From Streptomyces seoulensis (GTDB lineage: Bacteria; Actinomycetota; Actinomycetes; Streptomycetales; Streptomycetaceae), in the NCBI RefSeq assembly GCF_004328625.1, contig NZ_CP032229.1:682001-746000 (forward strand): 64,000 nucleotides of DNA. Reading direction: 5' to 3'. Shown here in pieces: positions 42,456-50,679 of the stretch. Within the stretch, counting starts at the first letter, position 1; every line of letters begins with the position of its first letter. The notes beneath the pieces were generated by a model. It saw only the letters and a list, made by a program, of their open reading frames with translations, did not search any database and was not told the DNA's origin. Both the position numbers and the translations under genes were made by a program.

Positions 42456-43355
42456 TCACATGGAGTTCGCGAGGACGCGCAGCTTGTCGGGGTTGCGGAT
42501 GATGTAGACCGCGCTGATCGCGCCGTCGGTGATGCCGAGCTGGAAGAGGGTGTCCGGCCGGCCCTCGGACAGCACGAGCACCGCGACACCGCCGTTCACC
42601 TCGATGTACCGCGACGTCATGCCGGGCAGCAGGTTCTTCGTGGACACCCCGGCCAGGAAGCGCGCCACCTTGTCCGCGGTGAACAGCACCCGCACCGGAG
42701 CCTTGGCCTTGCCGCCGCTGTCGCCGACCAGCCGCGCGTCGGGCGCGAGCAGCGACATCAGCCCGTCGAGGTCACCCTCCGTGGCCGCCGCGAGGAACCG
42801 CTCGGTCAGTCTCCGACGCTGGGCGGGGTCCACGTCGTAGCGCGGCCGGCGCTCCTCCACGTGTCTGCGGGCCCGCCCGGCCAGCTGCCGTACGGCCGGT
42901 TCGCTCCGTTCCAGCAGCTCCGCGATCTCGGCGTACGGATAGCCGAACGCCTCCCGCAGCACGAACACCGCGCGCTCCAGCGGGGACAGCGACTCCAGTA
43001 CGACGAGGACCGCCACGGACACGGAGTCGGCGAGCAGCGCCCGGTCGGCGGTGTCCGGGACGGTGTCGCCGAAATCGGTGGTGTAGGGCTCGGGCAGCCA
43101 GGGCCCGACGTACGCCTCGCCGCGCGTCTTGACCTGGCGGAGCCGGTCCAGGGCCAGCCGGGTGGTGACGCGGACCAGATAGGCGCGGGGTTCGCGGACC
43201 TCGGCGCGATCGGCGCGGGACCAGCGCAGCCAGGCGTCCTGCACCACGTCCTCGGCGTCGGCGACGCGGCCCAGCATGCGGTAGGCGACGCCGGCCAGCA
43301 GCGGCCGGTTCTCTTCGAAGACATCGATCGCGGTCTCGGTCGTCACGGTCTCCAT
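42456..43355 (-). CDS. ECF RNA polymerase sigma factor, ECF41 group with SnoaL-like C-terminal domain
   Basis: A 299-residue sigma factor. Region 2 includes AYRMLGRVADAEDVVQDAWLRW, region 4 includes SPLERAVFVLREAFGYPYAEIAELLERSEPAVRQLAGRARRH, and a NTF2/SnoaL-like extension of about 110 residues follows. The extension has the group marker in VGDSGGKAKAP and ends NPDKLRVL, both hallmarks of ECF41, whose C-terminal domain controls activity in place of an anti-sigma factor. ECF41 genes usually pair with carboxymuconolactone decarboxylase or similar oxidoreductases; here the divergent neighbour is an alpha/beta hydrolase. Confidence 0.93.
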   Translation of the reverse strand: METVTTETAIDVFEENRPLLAGVAYRMLGRVADAEDVVQDAWLRWSRADRAEVREPRAYLVRVTTRLALDRLRQVKTRGEAYVGPWLPEPYTTDFGDTVPDTADRALLADSVSVAVLVVLESLSPLERAVFVLREAFGYPYAEIAELLERSEPAVRQLAGRARRHVEERRPRYDVDPAQRRRLTERFLAAATEGDLDGLMSLLAPDARLVGDSGGKAKAPVRVLFTADKVARFLAGVSTKNLLPGMTSRYIEVNGGVAVLVLSEGRPDTLFQLGITDGAISAVYIIRNPDKLRVLANSM

Positions 43356-43542
43356 CCCATCCCTTCACACCCGCCGGTGTCCAGACGAATTCGGTCGTTC
43401 CTGGCGCGTTGTGGAGCCCGGCGGGGCGGCGCCGGAGAAGGCGGCCCGAGTTCCGCGACACGGCACGAAGGGCTACCCGCCGGTAGCAATTGCTGACAAG
43501 CTGTCTACGGCGTCCGTCAGCAGCCGTATCGAGGAGCTTCGT

Positions 43543-44388
43543 ATGTCCGCCACCGTCTCCTTCAAGGTTCCCGCCCCGGCCGGGACGAGGGATGTGACCG
43601 TCTCGTACCAGCGGGTGGGGCGGGGTGATCCGCTGGTGCTGCTGCACGGCATCGGGCACCACCGGCAGGCGTGGGACCCGGTGGTCGACATCCTGGCGAC
43701 CGAGCGTGAGGTGATCGCCGTGGATCTGCCCGGTTTCGGCGCCTCCCCGGACCTGCCCGCCGGCCTCGCCCACGATCTGCCGACGATCAACTCCGTGCTG
43801 GCCGCGCTGTTCGAGGCGCTGGACCTGGACCGCCCGCACGTGGCCGGGAACTCCCTCGGCGGGCTGCTCGCGCTGGAGCTGGGCCGGGAGAAGTCCGTAC
43901 GGTCGGTGACCGCGCTGGCCCCGGCCGGGTTCTGGACCGAGGCCGAGCGGCGGTACGCCTTCGGGGTGCTGCTCACCATGCGCGGGCTGGCCCAGCGGCT
44001 GCCGCTGCCGGTGGTGGAGCGGATGTCCCGCAGCGCGGTCGGCCGCACCGCGCTGACCAGCACCATCTACCGGCGTCCCGCTCGCCGGGCCCCGGAGGCG
44101 GTGGTCGCGGAGACGCTGGCGCTGGCCGGGGCCTCCGCGTTCGAGGCGACGCTGCACACCGGCACCACGGTGCGGTTCACCGACCCGCTGCCGGGTGTTC
44201 CGGTCACCGTGGCCTGGGGCGCGCACGACCGGATTCTGCTGCGCCGCCAGGGGGTGCGCGCCAAGCGGATCATCCCGCACGCCCGGCTGGTACGACTGCC
44301 GGGCTGCGGGCACGTCCCGATGAACGACGACCCGGCGCTCGTCGCCCGCGTCATCCTCGACGGCAGCAGCCGCCCGGCCGGTCTCTGA
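43543..44388 (+). CDS. alpha/beta-fold hydrolase
   Basis: A 281-residue cytoplasmic hydrolase with LLHGIGHHRQAWDPVV (oxyanion region), VIAVDLPGFGASPD, the nucleophile elbow AGNSLGG, the acid in VAWGAHDRI and the His in LPGCGHVPM. Starts at ATG 43543 after GAGGAG. It is divergent from the ECF41 sigma factor, so it may be the target of that sigma factor, as the neighbour of an ECF41 usually is. Substrate unknown; the fold covers esterases, haloperoxidase-like enzymes and epoxide hydrolases. Confidence 0.92.
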   Translation: MSATVSFKVPAPAGTRDVTVSYQRVGRGDPLVLLHGIGHHRQAWDPVVDILATEREVIAVDLPGFGASPDLPAGLAHDLPTINSVLAALFEALDLDRPHVAGNSLGGLLALELGREKSVRSVTALAPAGFWTEAERRYAFGVLLTMRGLAQRLPLPVVERMSRSAVGRTALTSTIYRRPARRAPEAVVAETLALAGASAFEATLHTGTTVRFTDPLPGVPVTVAWGAHDRILLRRQGVRAKRIIPHARLVRLPGCGHVPMNDDPALVARVILDGSSRPAGL

Positions 44389-44586
44389 CGTCCCGTAACC
44401 TGAACGGCGTGTCGCGCACCGGCGTCATCCCCCGGCGCGCGGCACGCCAACTGCCGTGCCCAGCAGCGCCTTTGACGGGTCGTCCGTCGATGGTAGAAAG
44501 TGCGACGAACTCGGGCACAACCACGCTTTACCCATCGGTCACAGAGCGTTCGTGATCACGCAACACCACTCCTGCACAGTGGCCGC

Positions 44587-45996
44587 ATGACTGCGGACCT
44601 CTCTCGAACGAACCCGAAATCGACCCGGACCCGGCACGGGCGTCCCGTGCACCACTGGCGGCGGGACCTCGTCGAACTCGCGGCCCTGTTCACGGCCGTC
44701 GCGGTGGCCGACGCGGTGGCGAACCTGATCGGGCACGGCCCCGACGGTCCCGCCCTGCTGCTGATCTCGGCACTCGCCCTGGCCGCGACGGCCGGGTTCC
44801 ACACCTGGTGGGCCCGGCGCCATGTGCACGCACCGCCCACCGGTGAGGCAGGCGATACCGGCGCCCGGCCGAGCGCGTCCGCGCACCCGGCCGGGCCGTC
44901 CGCGCAAGGGGGACCCGGTGCCCTGTGGCGGATGCGGACGACCGTGCGGGACGAACCCGGCTCGCTGGCCGCGCTGTGCACGGCGCTGGCCACGCACCGG
45001 GTCGACATCCTGAGCCTCCAGACCCATCCGCTGGCCGACGGCACGGTGGACGAGTTCCTGCTGCGGGCCCCGGACGCCCTGACGGCGGCCGAACTGACCC
45101 GGGTCATCGCGGAGTCGGGCGGCAGCTCCACCTGGACCGAGCGGGCCGACGCCCACGATCTGGTCGACGCCCCCACCCGCGTCCTCGGCCTCGCCACCCG
45201 CACCGCGCTGGACGCGGCCGAACTCCCGCTGGCACTGCGACAGTTGCTCGGCCGCTGCACGATCCGTTCGCTGCCCGCCGGCACGGGCGGCGAACCGGTG
45301 CCCGCCGAAGGGGTGTTGGAGGACACCGTGCTGCGGCTGCGGGCGCCGGGCGGAGGCGTGCTGAGTGTGGAGCGGCCGTATCTGCCCTTCACTCCGACCG
45401 AGTTCGCGCGGGCGCGGGCGCTGGTGGAGCTGGACAGCCGCCTCGGCCCGCGCATCCCGCGCACGCATGACACGCTGACGCTGCCCGAGGGCAACGCGAT
45501 CACCGTGCGCCGGGTCGACACCGGCGACCTGGACGCGGCGCGGGCGATGCACGAACGCTGCTCGGACCGCACCCTGGACCTGCGCTACCACGGGCCGGTG
45601 CGCGACGCCGACCGCTACCTGAACCATCTGCTGAGCCCCCGCTTCGGCCGCACCCTGGCCGCGCAGACCGCCTCGGGCCGCCTGGTCGGCCTCGGCCATC
45701 TGCTCTGGGACGGCGAGGAGACCGAGGTCGCCCTGCTGGTCGAGGACGACTGGCAGCGGCGCGGTGTCGGCGCGGAACTGCTGGAGCGGCTGGTGCGGAT
45801 GGCCGTGGAGGCGGGCTGCGCGAGCGTGTACGCGGTGACCCGGTCCGCCAACACCGGCATGGTCGCGGCGATGCGCGGACTCGGGCTGCCGTTGGACTAT
45901 CAGGTCGAGGAGGGCACCCTCGTGATCACCGCCCGCCTGGCCCCGGCCCGCTCCCGCACCGCGCGGAAGAGCGACGGCGAGCAGCTCCGGATCTGA
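44587..45996 (+). CDS. membrane-anchored ACT domain / GNAT acetyltransferase fusion
   Basis: A 469-residue protein with an unusual layout. Residues about 1-75 hold basic residues and two membrane segments (ELAALFTAVAVADAVANLIG and ALLLISALALAATAGFHTWW). Residues about 118-190 are an ACT domain (RMRTTVRDEPGSLAALCTALATHRVDILSLQTHP), a module that binds amino acids. Residues about 305-450 are a GNAT acetyltransferase (ITVRRVDTGDLDAARAMHERCSD, VALLVEDDWQRRGVGAELL). The design suggests acetylation gated by an amino acid at the membrane. Start ATG 44587 has no strong ribosome site. Confidence 0.88.
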   Translation: MTADLSRTNPKSTRTRHGRPVHHWRRDLVELAALFTAVAVADAVANLIGHGPDGPALLLISALALAATAGFHTWWARRHVHAPPTGEAGDTGARPSASAHPAGPSAQGGPGALWRMRTTVRDEPGSLAALCTALATHRVDILSLQTHPLADGTVDEFLLRAPDALTAAELTRVIAESGGSSTWTERADAHDLVDAPTRVLGLATRTALDAAELPLALRQLLGRCTIRSLPAGTGGEPVPAEGVLEDTVLRLRAPGGGVLSVERPYLPFTPTEFARARALVELDSRLGPRIPRTHDTLTLPEGNAITVRRVDTGDLDAARAMHERCSDRTLDLRYHGPVRDADRYLNHLLSPRFGRTLAAQTASGRLVGLGHLLWDGEETEVALLVEDDWQRRGVGAELLERLVRMAVEAGCASVYAVTRSANTGMVAAMRGLGLPLDYQVEEGTLVITARLAPARSRTARKSDGEQLRI

Positions 45997-46011
45997 TCCC
46001 CCGGCACGGCG

Positions 46012-46044
46012 GACGGCCCGGCGGTGACCGGCCGCCGGGCCGTC
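46012..46044. terminator. hairpin between convergent genes
   Basis: GACGGCCCGGCGG pairs perfectly with CCGCCGGGCCGTC around a 7-base loop. It separates the ACT-GNAT gene from the convergent gamma-lyase gene. Confidence 0.7.
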
Positions 46045-46071
46045 GTCATGGGAACTACCGCCCTACAGAGT

Positions 46072-47262
46072 TCAGTTGACGGCCTCGTGCAGCGGAACCG
46101 GCACCCGGGCCCGCTCCCCCAGCGCGCCGGACAGGTCGGCCCACAGGTCCTCGCTGTCCTCAAGGCCGACCGAGAGCCGCAGCAGCCGGTCGCCCACCCC
46201 GGCGTCGTGCCGGTCGGCGGTGTCCACGATGCGGTGGCTGATGGACGCCGGGTGCTGGATGAGGGTGTCGACGCTGCCCAGGCTGACCGCCGGGGTGATC
46301 AGCCGGACCCGGGAGATCACCTCGTGCGGGTCGCCGTGCACCTCGAAGGCGACCATCGCGCCGCCCAGCTTCGGGTAGTGGACGCGGGCCACGCGCGCGT
46401 CGCCCGCGAGCCTGCGGGCCAGCTCGCCGGCGGTCGCGGAGGCCGCCCGGACCCGGACCGGCAGCGTGGCGAGGCCGCGCAGCAGCAGATAGCCGGCCAG
46501 CGGATGGAGCACCCCGCCGGTGGCGAACCGTATCAGCCGCAGCTGCCCCGCGAACTCCTCGTCGCAGGCCACCACTCCGGCCATCACGTCGCCGTGGCCG
46601 CCGAGGTACTTGGTGGCGCTGTGCAGCACCAGCCGGGCACCGTGCTCGGCGGGGCGTTGCAGTACGGGCGTGGCGAAGGTGTTGTCGACGAGCAGCGGCA
46701 CCGTCCCGCAGGAGTGGGCGACGGCCCGGATGTCGACCTCGGCGAGGGTGGGGTTGGCCGGGGACTCGACCAGCACGAGGCCGGTGTCGGGGCGCAGCGC
46801 GTCCGTGATCCCGGCCGGGTCGGTCCAGGTGACCTCGGTGCCCAGCAGCCCGGCGGTCAGCAGGTGGTCGCTGCATCCGTACAGCGGCCGGACGGCGACC
46901 ACATGGCGCAGGCCGGCGGCCGACCGGGCGAGCAGCACGGCGCTGAGCGCGGCCATGCCGCTGGCGAACGCGACGGCGGACTCGGTGCCTTCGAGGCGGG
47001 CGAGGCCGGTCTCGAAGCGGGCCACGGTCGGGTTGCCGAGCCGGGCGTAGACGGGCGGCCCCTCGGGGAGGATGCCCTCGGCCGCGAAGGCGTCGATGCG
47101 GGCGGCCTCGTCCCGGCTGTCGTGGGAGGGGTAGGTGGTGGAGAGGTCGATGGGCGGGGTGTGCAGGCCCTGTGCGGTCAGGCCCTCCCGCCCGGCGTGC
47201 ACGGCCTCGGTGGCCAGTGCCCTGCGTACGGTGTCGGCGGCGCCGTTGCTGCTCGATTCCAT
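46072..47262 (-). CDS. Cys/Met-metabolism PLP enzyme, probably methionine/cystathionine gamma-lyase
   Basis: A 396-residue trans-sulfuration-type enzyme. PLP contacts are visible: YARLGNPTVARFE, SGMAALSAVLLA, VESPANPTLAEVDI, VDNTFATPVLQRP, and the Schiff-base Lys in HSATKYLGGHGDVMAG. Specificity residues that separate methionine gamma-lyase, cystathionine gamma-lyase and synthases cannot be judged with certainty. It is divergent from an Lrp regulator with a 59-base gap, as in gamma-lyase/regulator pairs where the amino acid induces its own breakdown. Confidence 0.9.
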   Translation of the reverse strand: MESSSNGAADTVRRALATEAVHAGREGLTAQGLHTPPIDLSTTYPSHDSRDEAARIDAFAAEGILPEGPPVYARLGNPTVARFETGLARLEGTESAVAFASGMAALSAVLLARSAAGLRHVVAVRPLYGCSDHLLTAGLLGTEVTWTDPAGITDALRPDTGLVLVESPANPTLAEVDIRAVAHSCGTVPLLVDNTFATPVLQRPAEHGARLVLHSATKYLGGHGDVMAGVVACDEEFAGQLRLIRFATGGVLHPLAGYLLLRGLATLPVRVRAASATAGELARRLAGDARVARVHYPKLGGAMVAFEVHGDPHEVISRVRLITPAVSLGSVDTLIQHPASISHRIVDTADRHDAGVGDRLLRLSVGLEDSEDLWADLSGALGERARVPVPLHEAVN

Positions 47263-47321
47263 GCCCGAAGGGTGAACACCGGACGGGTTCAGGGGGCGGA
47301 AGGCCGTGTTACGTTCGGCCG

Positions 47322-47807
47322 ATGGACGCCTCCGTCGTACTGGACCCGGTGGATCTGCAGCTGCTCCGGCTGCTGCAGAACGACGCCCGGACCACGTACC
47401 GCGATCTGGCCGCGCGGGTGGGGGTGGCGCCGTCGACCTGTCTGGACCGGGTGGCCCGACTGCGCCGGTCGGGCGTGATCCTCGGCCATCAGCTCCGGCT
47501 GGACCCGGCGAAACTGGGCCGGGGATTGCAGGCGCTGCTGTCGGTGCAGGTCAGGCCGCACCGGCGGGAGCTGGTCGGGCCGTTCGTGGAGCGGGTGCGG
47601 GCGCTGCCGGAGGCGCGGACGGTGTTCCACCTGACCGGCCCGGACGACTATCTGGTGCATGTGGCGGTCGCCGACATGGCCGACCTCCAGCGGCTGGTGC
47701 TGGACGAGTTCACCTCGCGACGTGAAGTGGCGCGGGTCGAGACCCGGTTGATCTTCCAGCAGTGGGAGTGCGGGCCGTTGTTGCCGCCGGGTCATGCCGA
47801 GAGCTGA
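47322..47807 (+). CDS. Lrp/AsnC-family regulator divergent from the gamma-lyase
   Basis: A 161-residue regulator. The helix-turn-helix is LDPVDLQLLRLLQNDARTTYRDLAARVGVAPSTCLDRVARL and the RAM domain includes VFHLTGPDDYLVHVAVADM. It starts at ATG 47322 without a clear ribosome site; TACGTT 10 bases upstream suggests a nearly leaderless mRNA. Its shared, very short promoter with the gamma-lyase makes direct control of that gene, with a sulfur amino acid as ligand, the most likely role. Confidence 0.93.
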   Translation: MDASVVLDPVDLQLLRLLQNDARTTYRDLAARVGVAPSTCLDRVARLRRSGVILGHQLRLDPAKLGRGLQALLSVQVRPHRRELVGPFVERVRALPEARTVFHLTGPDDYLVHVAVADMADLQRLVLDEFTSRREVARVETRLIFQQWECGPLLPPGHAES

Positions 47808-47860
47808 AATCGCCGGTGCACGGGTGACGCGGACGGGCCTCTGGTATCAGGATGGGCGCC

Positions 47861-49549
47861 ATGTCCGACACCAAGAGCTTGCTGCCCCGTCAGGTCGCCG
47901 ACGCCTATGTGGACGACCTTCTGGCCCTCGACCCGGTCACCGGTACGTACCTCGGCGTGCGGGAGAGTTCCAGCCGGTTGCCCGACTACTCCCCCGCCGG
48001 CCAGGAGGCGCTGGCCGCCCTGGCGCGTACGACGCTGGCCCGGCTGGACGAGGCCGAGCGCCTGCCCGGCGCGGACAGTGACGCCGAGCGCCGCTGCGGG
48101 CGGCTGCTGCGGGAGCGGCTGACCGCCGAACTGGCCATGCACGACGCGCACGAACACCTGCGCGCGGTCGGCAACATGCACACGCCGGGCCACGCGGTGC
48201 GGGACATCTTCTCGGTGACCCCGCAGGAGACCGAGGAGGACTGGGCGGCCCTCGCCGAGCGGCTGCGCGCGGTCCCGGCGGCCTACGAGGGCTACCGCGC
48301 CTCCCTCGCCCTGGGCCTGGAGCGCGGCCTGTACGCGGCGCCCCGGCCGACGGCCACGTTCGTCGAGCAGCTCACCGAGTGGGCGGACACCGGCGAGGGA
48401 CGCGGCTGGTTCGAGGACTTCGCCTCGGCCGGCCCCGAGTCGCTGCGCGCCGAGCTGGACGAGGCGGCGCGCGCGGCGACCGCCTCGGTGGCCTCCCTGC
48501 GCGACTGGATGCGGGACGTGTACGCCCCGGCCGTCGCGGACGCCCCGAACACGGTGGGCCGTGAGCGCTACGCCCGTGGCGCCCGTTACTTCAACGGCAC
48601 CGACCTGGACCTGGACGAGGCGTACGCGTACGGCTGGGCGGAGTTCCACCGGCTGCTCGGCGAGATGGAGAAGGAGGCGCAGAAGGTGCTGCCGGGCGCG
48701 GAGACGCCCTGGGTGGCGCTGGCGCACCTGGACCAGCACGGCCGGCACATCGAGGGCGTGGACGAGGTCCGGGAGTGGCTCCAGGGCCTGATGGACCGGG
48801 CCATCGCGGACCTGGACGGCACTCACTTCGAACTCGCCGAGCGGGTACGGCGGGTGGAGTCCCGTATCGCCCCGCCGGGCGGCGCGGCGGCCCCGTACTA
48901 CACGGGTCCCTCGGAGGACTTCTCCCGGCCGGGCCGGACCTGGCTGCCGACGATGGGCGAGACCCGGTTCCCGGTGTACGACCTGGTGTCCACCTGGTAC
49001 CACGAGGGCGTGCCCGGCCACCACCTCCAGATCGCGCAGTGGGCGCACGTCGCGGAGAACCTGTCCCGCTACCAGGCCACGGTCGGCATGGTCAGCGCCA
49101 ACGCCGAGGGCTGGGCGCTGTACGCGGAGCGGCTGATGGACGAGCTGGGCTATCTCACGGACGCGGAGGAGCGGCTCGGTTATCTGGACGCGCAGATGAT
49201 GCGCGCGGTCCGGGTGATCATCGACATCGGCATGCACCTGGAGCTGGAGATCCCTGCGGACTCGCCGTTCCACCCAGGTGAGCGGTGGACGCCGGAGCTG
49301 GCGGAGGAGTTCTTCCGGGCGCACAGCAGCCGCCCGGCGGACTTCGTGGTGAGCGAGCTGACCCGCTATCTGACGATGCCGGGCCAGGCGATCGGCTACA
49401 AGCTGGGCGAGCGCGCCTGGCTGCTGGGCCGGGAGCGGGCGCGGGAGCGGCACGGCGACTCCTTCGACCCGAAGGCGTGGCACATGGCCGCGCTGTCCCA
49501 GGGTTCGCTGGGCCTGGACGACCTGCTGGACGAGCTGTCCCGGCTCTGA
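47861..49549 (+). CDS. DUF885 family metallopeptidase-like protein
   Basis: A 562-residue protein with the DUF885 layout: a long helical bundle and a zinc-type motif STWYHEGVPGHHLQIAQ followed by SANAEGWALYAERLMDE, which supplies the third ligand Glu. The arrangement resembles gluzincin peptidases of the M2/M3 type. The in-frame ATG at 47852 is nine bases earlier; 47861 has better spacing to CAGGA. No signal peptide, so it is cytoplasmic. The substrate is not known. Confidence 0.9.
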   Translation: MSDTKSLLPRQVADAYVDDLLALDPVTGTYLGVRESSSRLPDYSPAGQEALAALARTTLARLDEAERLPGADSDAERRCGRLLRERLTAELAMHDAHEHLRAVGNMHTPGHAVRDIFSVTPQETEEDWAALAERLRAVPAAYEGYRASLALGLERGLYAAPRPTATFVEQLTEWADTGEGRGWFEDFASAGPESLRAELDEAARAATASVASLRDWMRDVYAPAVADAPNTVGRERYARGARYFNGTDLDLDEAYAYGWAEFHRLLGEMEKEAQKVLPGAETPWVALAHLDQHGRHIEGVDEVREWLQGLMDRAIADLDGTHFELAERVRRVESRIAPPGGAAAPYYTGPSEDFSRPGRTWLPTMGETRFPVYDLVSTWYHEGVPGHHLQIAQWAHVAENLSRYQATVGMVSANAEGWALYAERLMDELGYLTDAEERLGYLDAQMMRAVRVIIDIGMHLELEIPADSPFHPGERWTPELAEEFFRAHSSRPADFVVSELTRYLTMPGQAIGYKLGERAWLLGRERARERHGDSFDPKAWHMAALSQGSLGLDDLLDELSRL

Positions 49550-49639
49550 CTGGGCCGTACGGCCCTGCCCGGGTGGCGTGGCCCCCGTACCGGCTGCTTG
49601 CTGGTGCGGGGGCCGTCGCACGGTGGAGGTGGGCCGCTC

Positions 49640-50311
49640 ATGCAGCGCAAGGGGCCGGACCGCAGGGCGCTGGAGACGCCCAGGGCGGCCGGGCTGGCCG
49701 GGGTGGTGTTCGCGCTGCTGCTGGCGGCGACCATCGTGCTGATGCGGCTCGGCATCCCCGAGGGCGTCGAGGCGGTCGGCGCCGGCGGGTTCACGGACTC
49801 CGCCCGGCGGGACGCGGTACGGGCGGCGCTGGCGCTGATCCCGTTCGCCGGCATCTTCTTCCTGTGGTTCCTGGGCGCGGTGCGCGCGCACGTGGGTGAC
49901 GTGGAGGACCGGTTCCTGGCGACCGTGCTGCTGGGCAGCGGGCTGGTCTTCACCGCGACCATGTTCGGCGCGGCCGCCGCCGCGACGGCGGTGCTGGCCG
50001 TGGCCCACCCCGCGGGCAGCGCGCCCTCGCTCACCGCCTGGGACTTCGGCCGGCATCTCGCGTACACGCTGATGACGGACTACGCGATGCGGATGGCGGC
50101 CGTCTTCGTGTCGTCCATGTCGGTGATCGGCAAGCGGATGGGCGTGCTGCCGCGCTGGCTGACGGCGGTGGGCGCGGTGACCGCGCTGCTGCTGCTCTTC
50201 GTCTCCTCCAACGTGCCCTGGGCGGAACTGGTCTTCCCCGCCTGGTCGCTGCTGCTGAGCGCGCACATCCTGCTGGTCAGCGGGCGCCGGCGGCGGGTGA
50301 CCCTGACCTGA
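49640..50311 (+). CDS. integral membrane protein, unknown function
   Basis: A 223-residue protein with five or six predicted helices (for example VVFALLLAATIVLMRLG, AALALIPFAGIFFLWFLGAV, LATVLLGSGLVFTATMFGAAAAATAVLAVA and LLLLFVSSNVPWAELVF). A strong GGTGGAGGTGGG lies before ATG 49640. Resembles a group of actinobacterial hypothetical membrane proteins without assigned function. It ends 107 bases before the ferredoxin gene. Confidence 0.82.
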   Translation: MQRKGPDRRALETPRAAGLAGVVFALLLAATIVLMRLGIPEGVEAVGAGGFTDSARRDAVRAALALIPFAGIFFLWFLGAVRAHVGDVEDRFLATVLLGSGLVFTATMFGAAAAATAVLAVAHPAGSAPSLTAWDFGRHLAYTLMTDYAMRMAAVFVSSMSVIGKRMGVLPRWLTAVGAVTALLLLFVSSNVPWAELVFPAWSLLLSAHILLVSGRRRRVTLT

Positions 50312-50418
50312 CCGGCTCACCCGTTCGGCGCGTCCCGGCGCGCGGCCCGGCCACCGGCGCCCCGATGCTTGCGGTCGGGGGACGACCGGAGCGGACCACC
50401 GGAAAGGGCGCAGCGTCG

Positions 50419-50679
50419 ATGCGGATCGTCGTCGATCTCAACAAGTGCCAGGGATACGCCCAGTGCGCGTTCCTCGCCCCCGACGTGTTCACCATGCACG
50501 GCGAGGAGGCGCTGCTGTACAACCCGCTCGCCGCCGAGGAGCACCGGGACGCGGTGGCCCGCGCGGCCGCCGCCTGCCCGGTGCAGGCGATCACGGTGGA
50601 GGGTCTGCACGAGGGCGCGCCCGTCGAGCCCGTGCAGGTCTTCACCGGTGCCCCCTGGGAGCCGCGCGATGGCCGCTGA
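50419..50679 (+). CDS. 3Fe-4S/4Fe-4S single-cluster ferredoxin
   Basis: An 86-residue ferredoxin with Cys at CQGYAQC (residues about 10 and 16) and a third in ACPVQAI, the pattern of Streptomyces [3Fe-4S] ferredoxins where the second cluster Cys is replaced. The protein begins MRIVVDLNKCQGYAQCAF and ends in an acidic tail. It overlaps the reductase gene by 11 bases and precedes a P450, so it is expected to carry electrons between them. Confidence 0.94.
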   Translation: MRIVVDLNKCQGYAQCAFLAPDVFTMHGEEALLYNPLAAEEHRDAVARAAAACPVQAITVEGLHEGAPVEPVQVFTGAPWEPRDGR

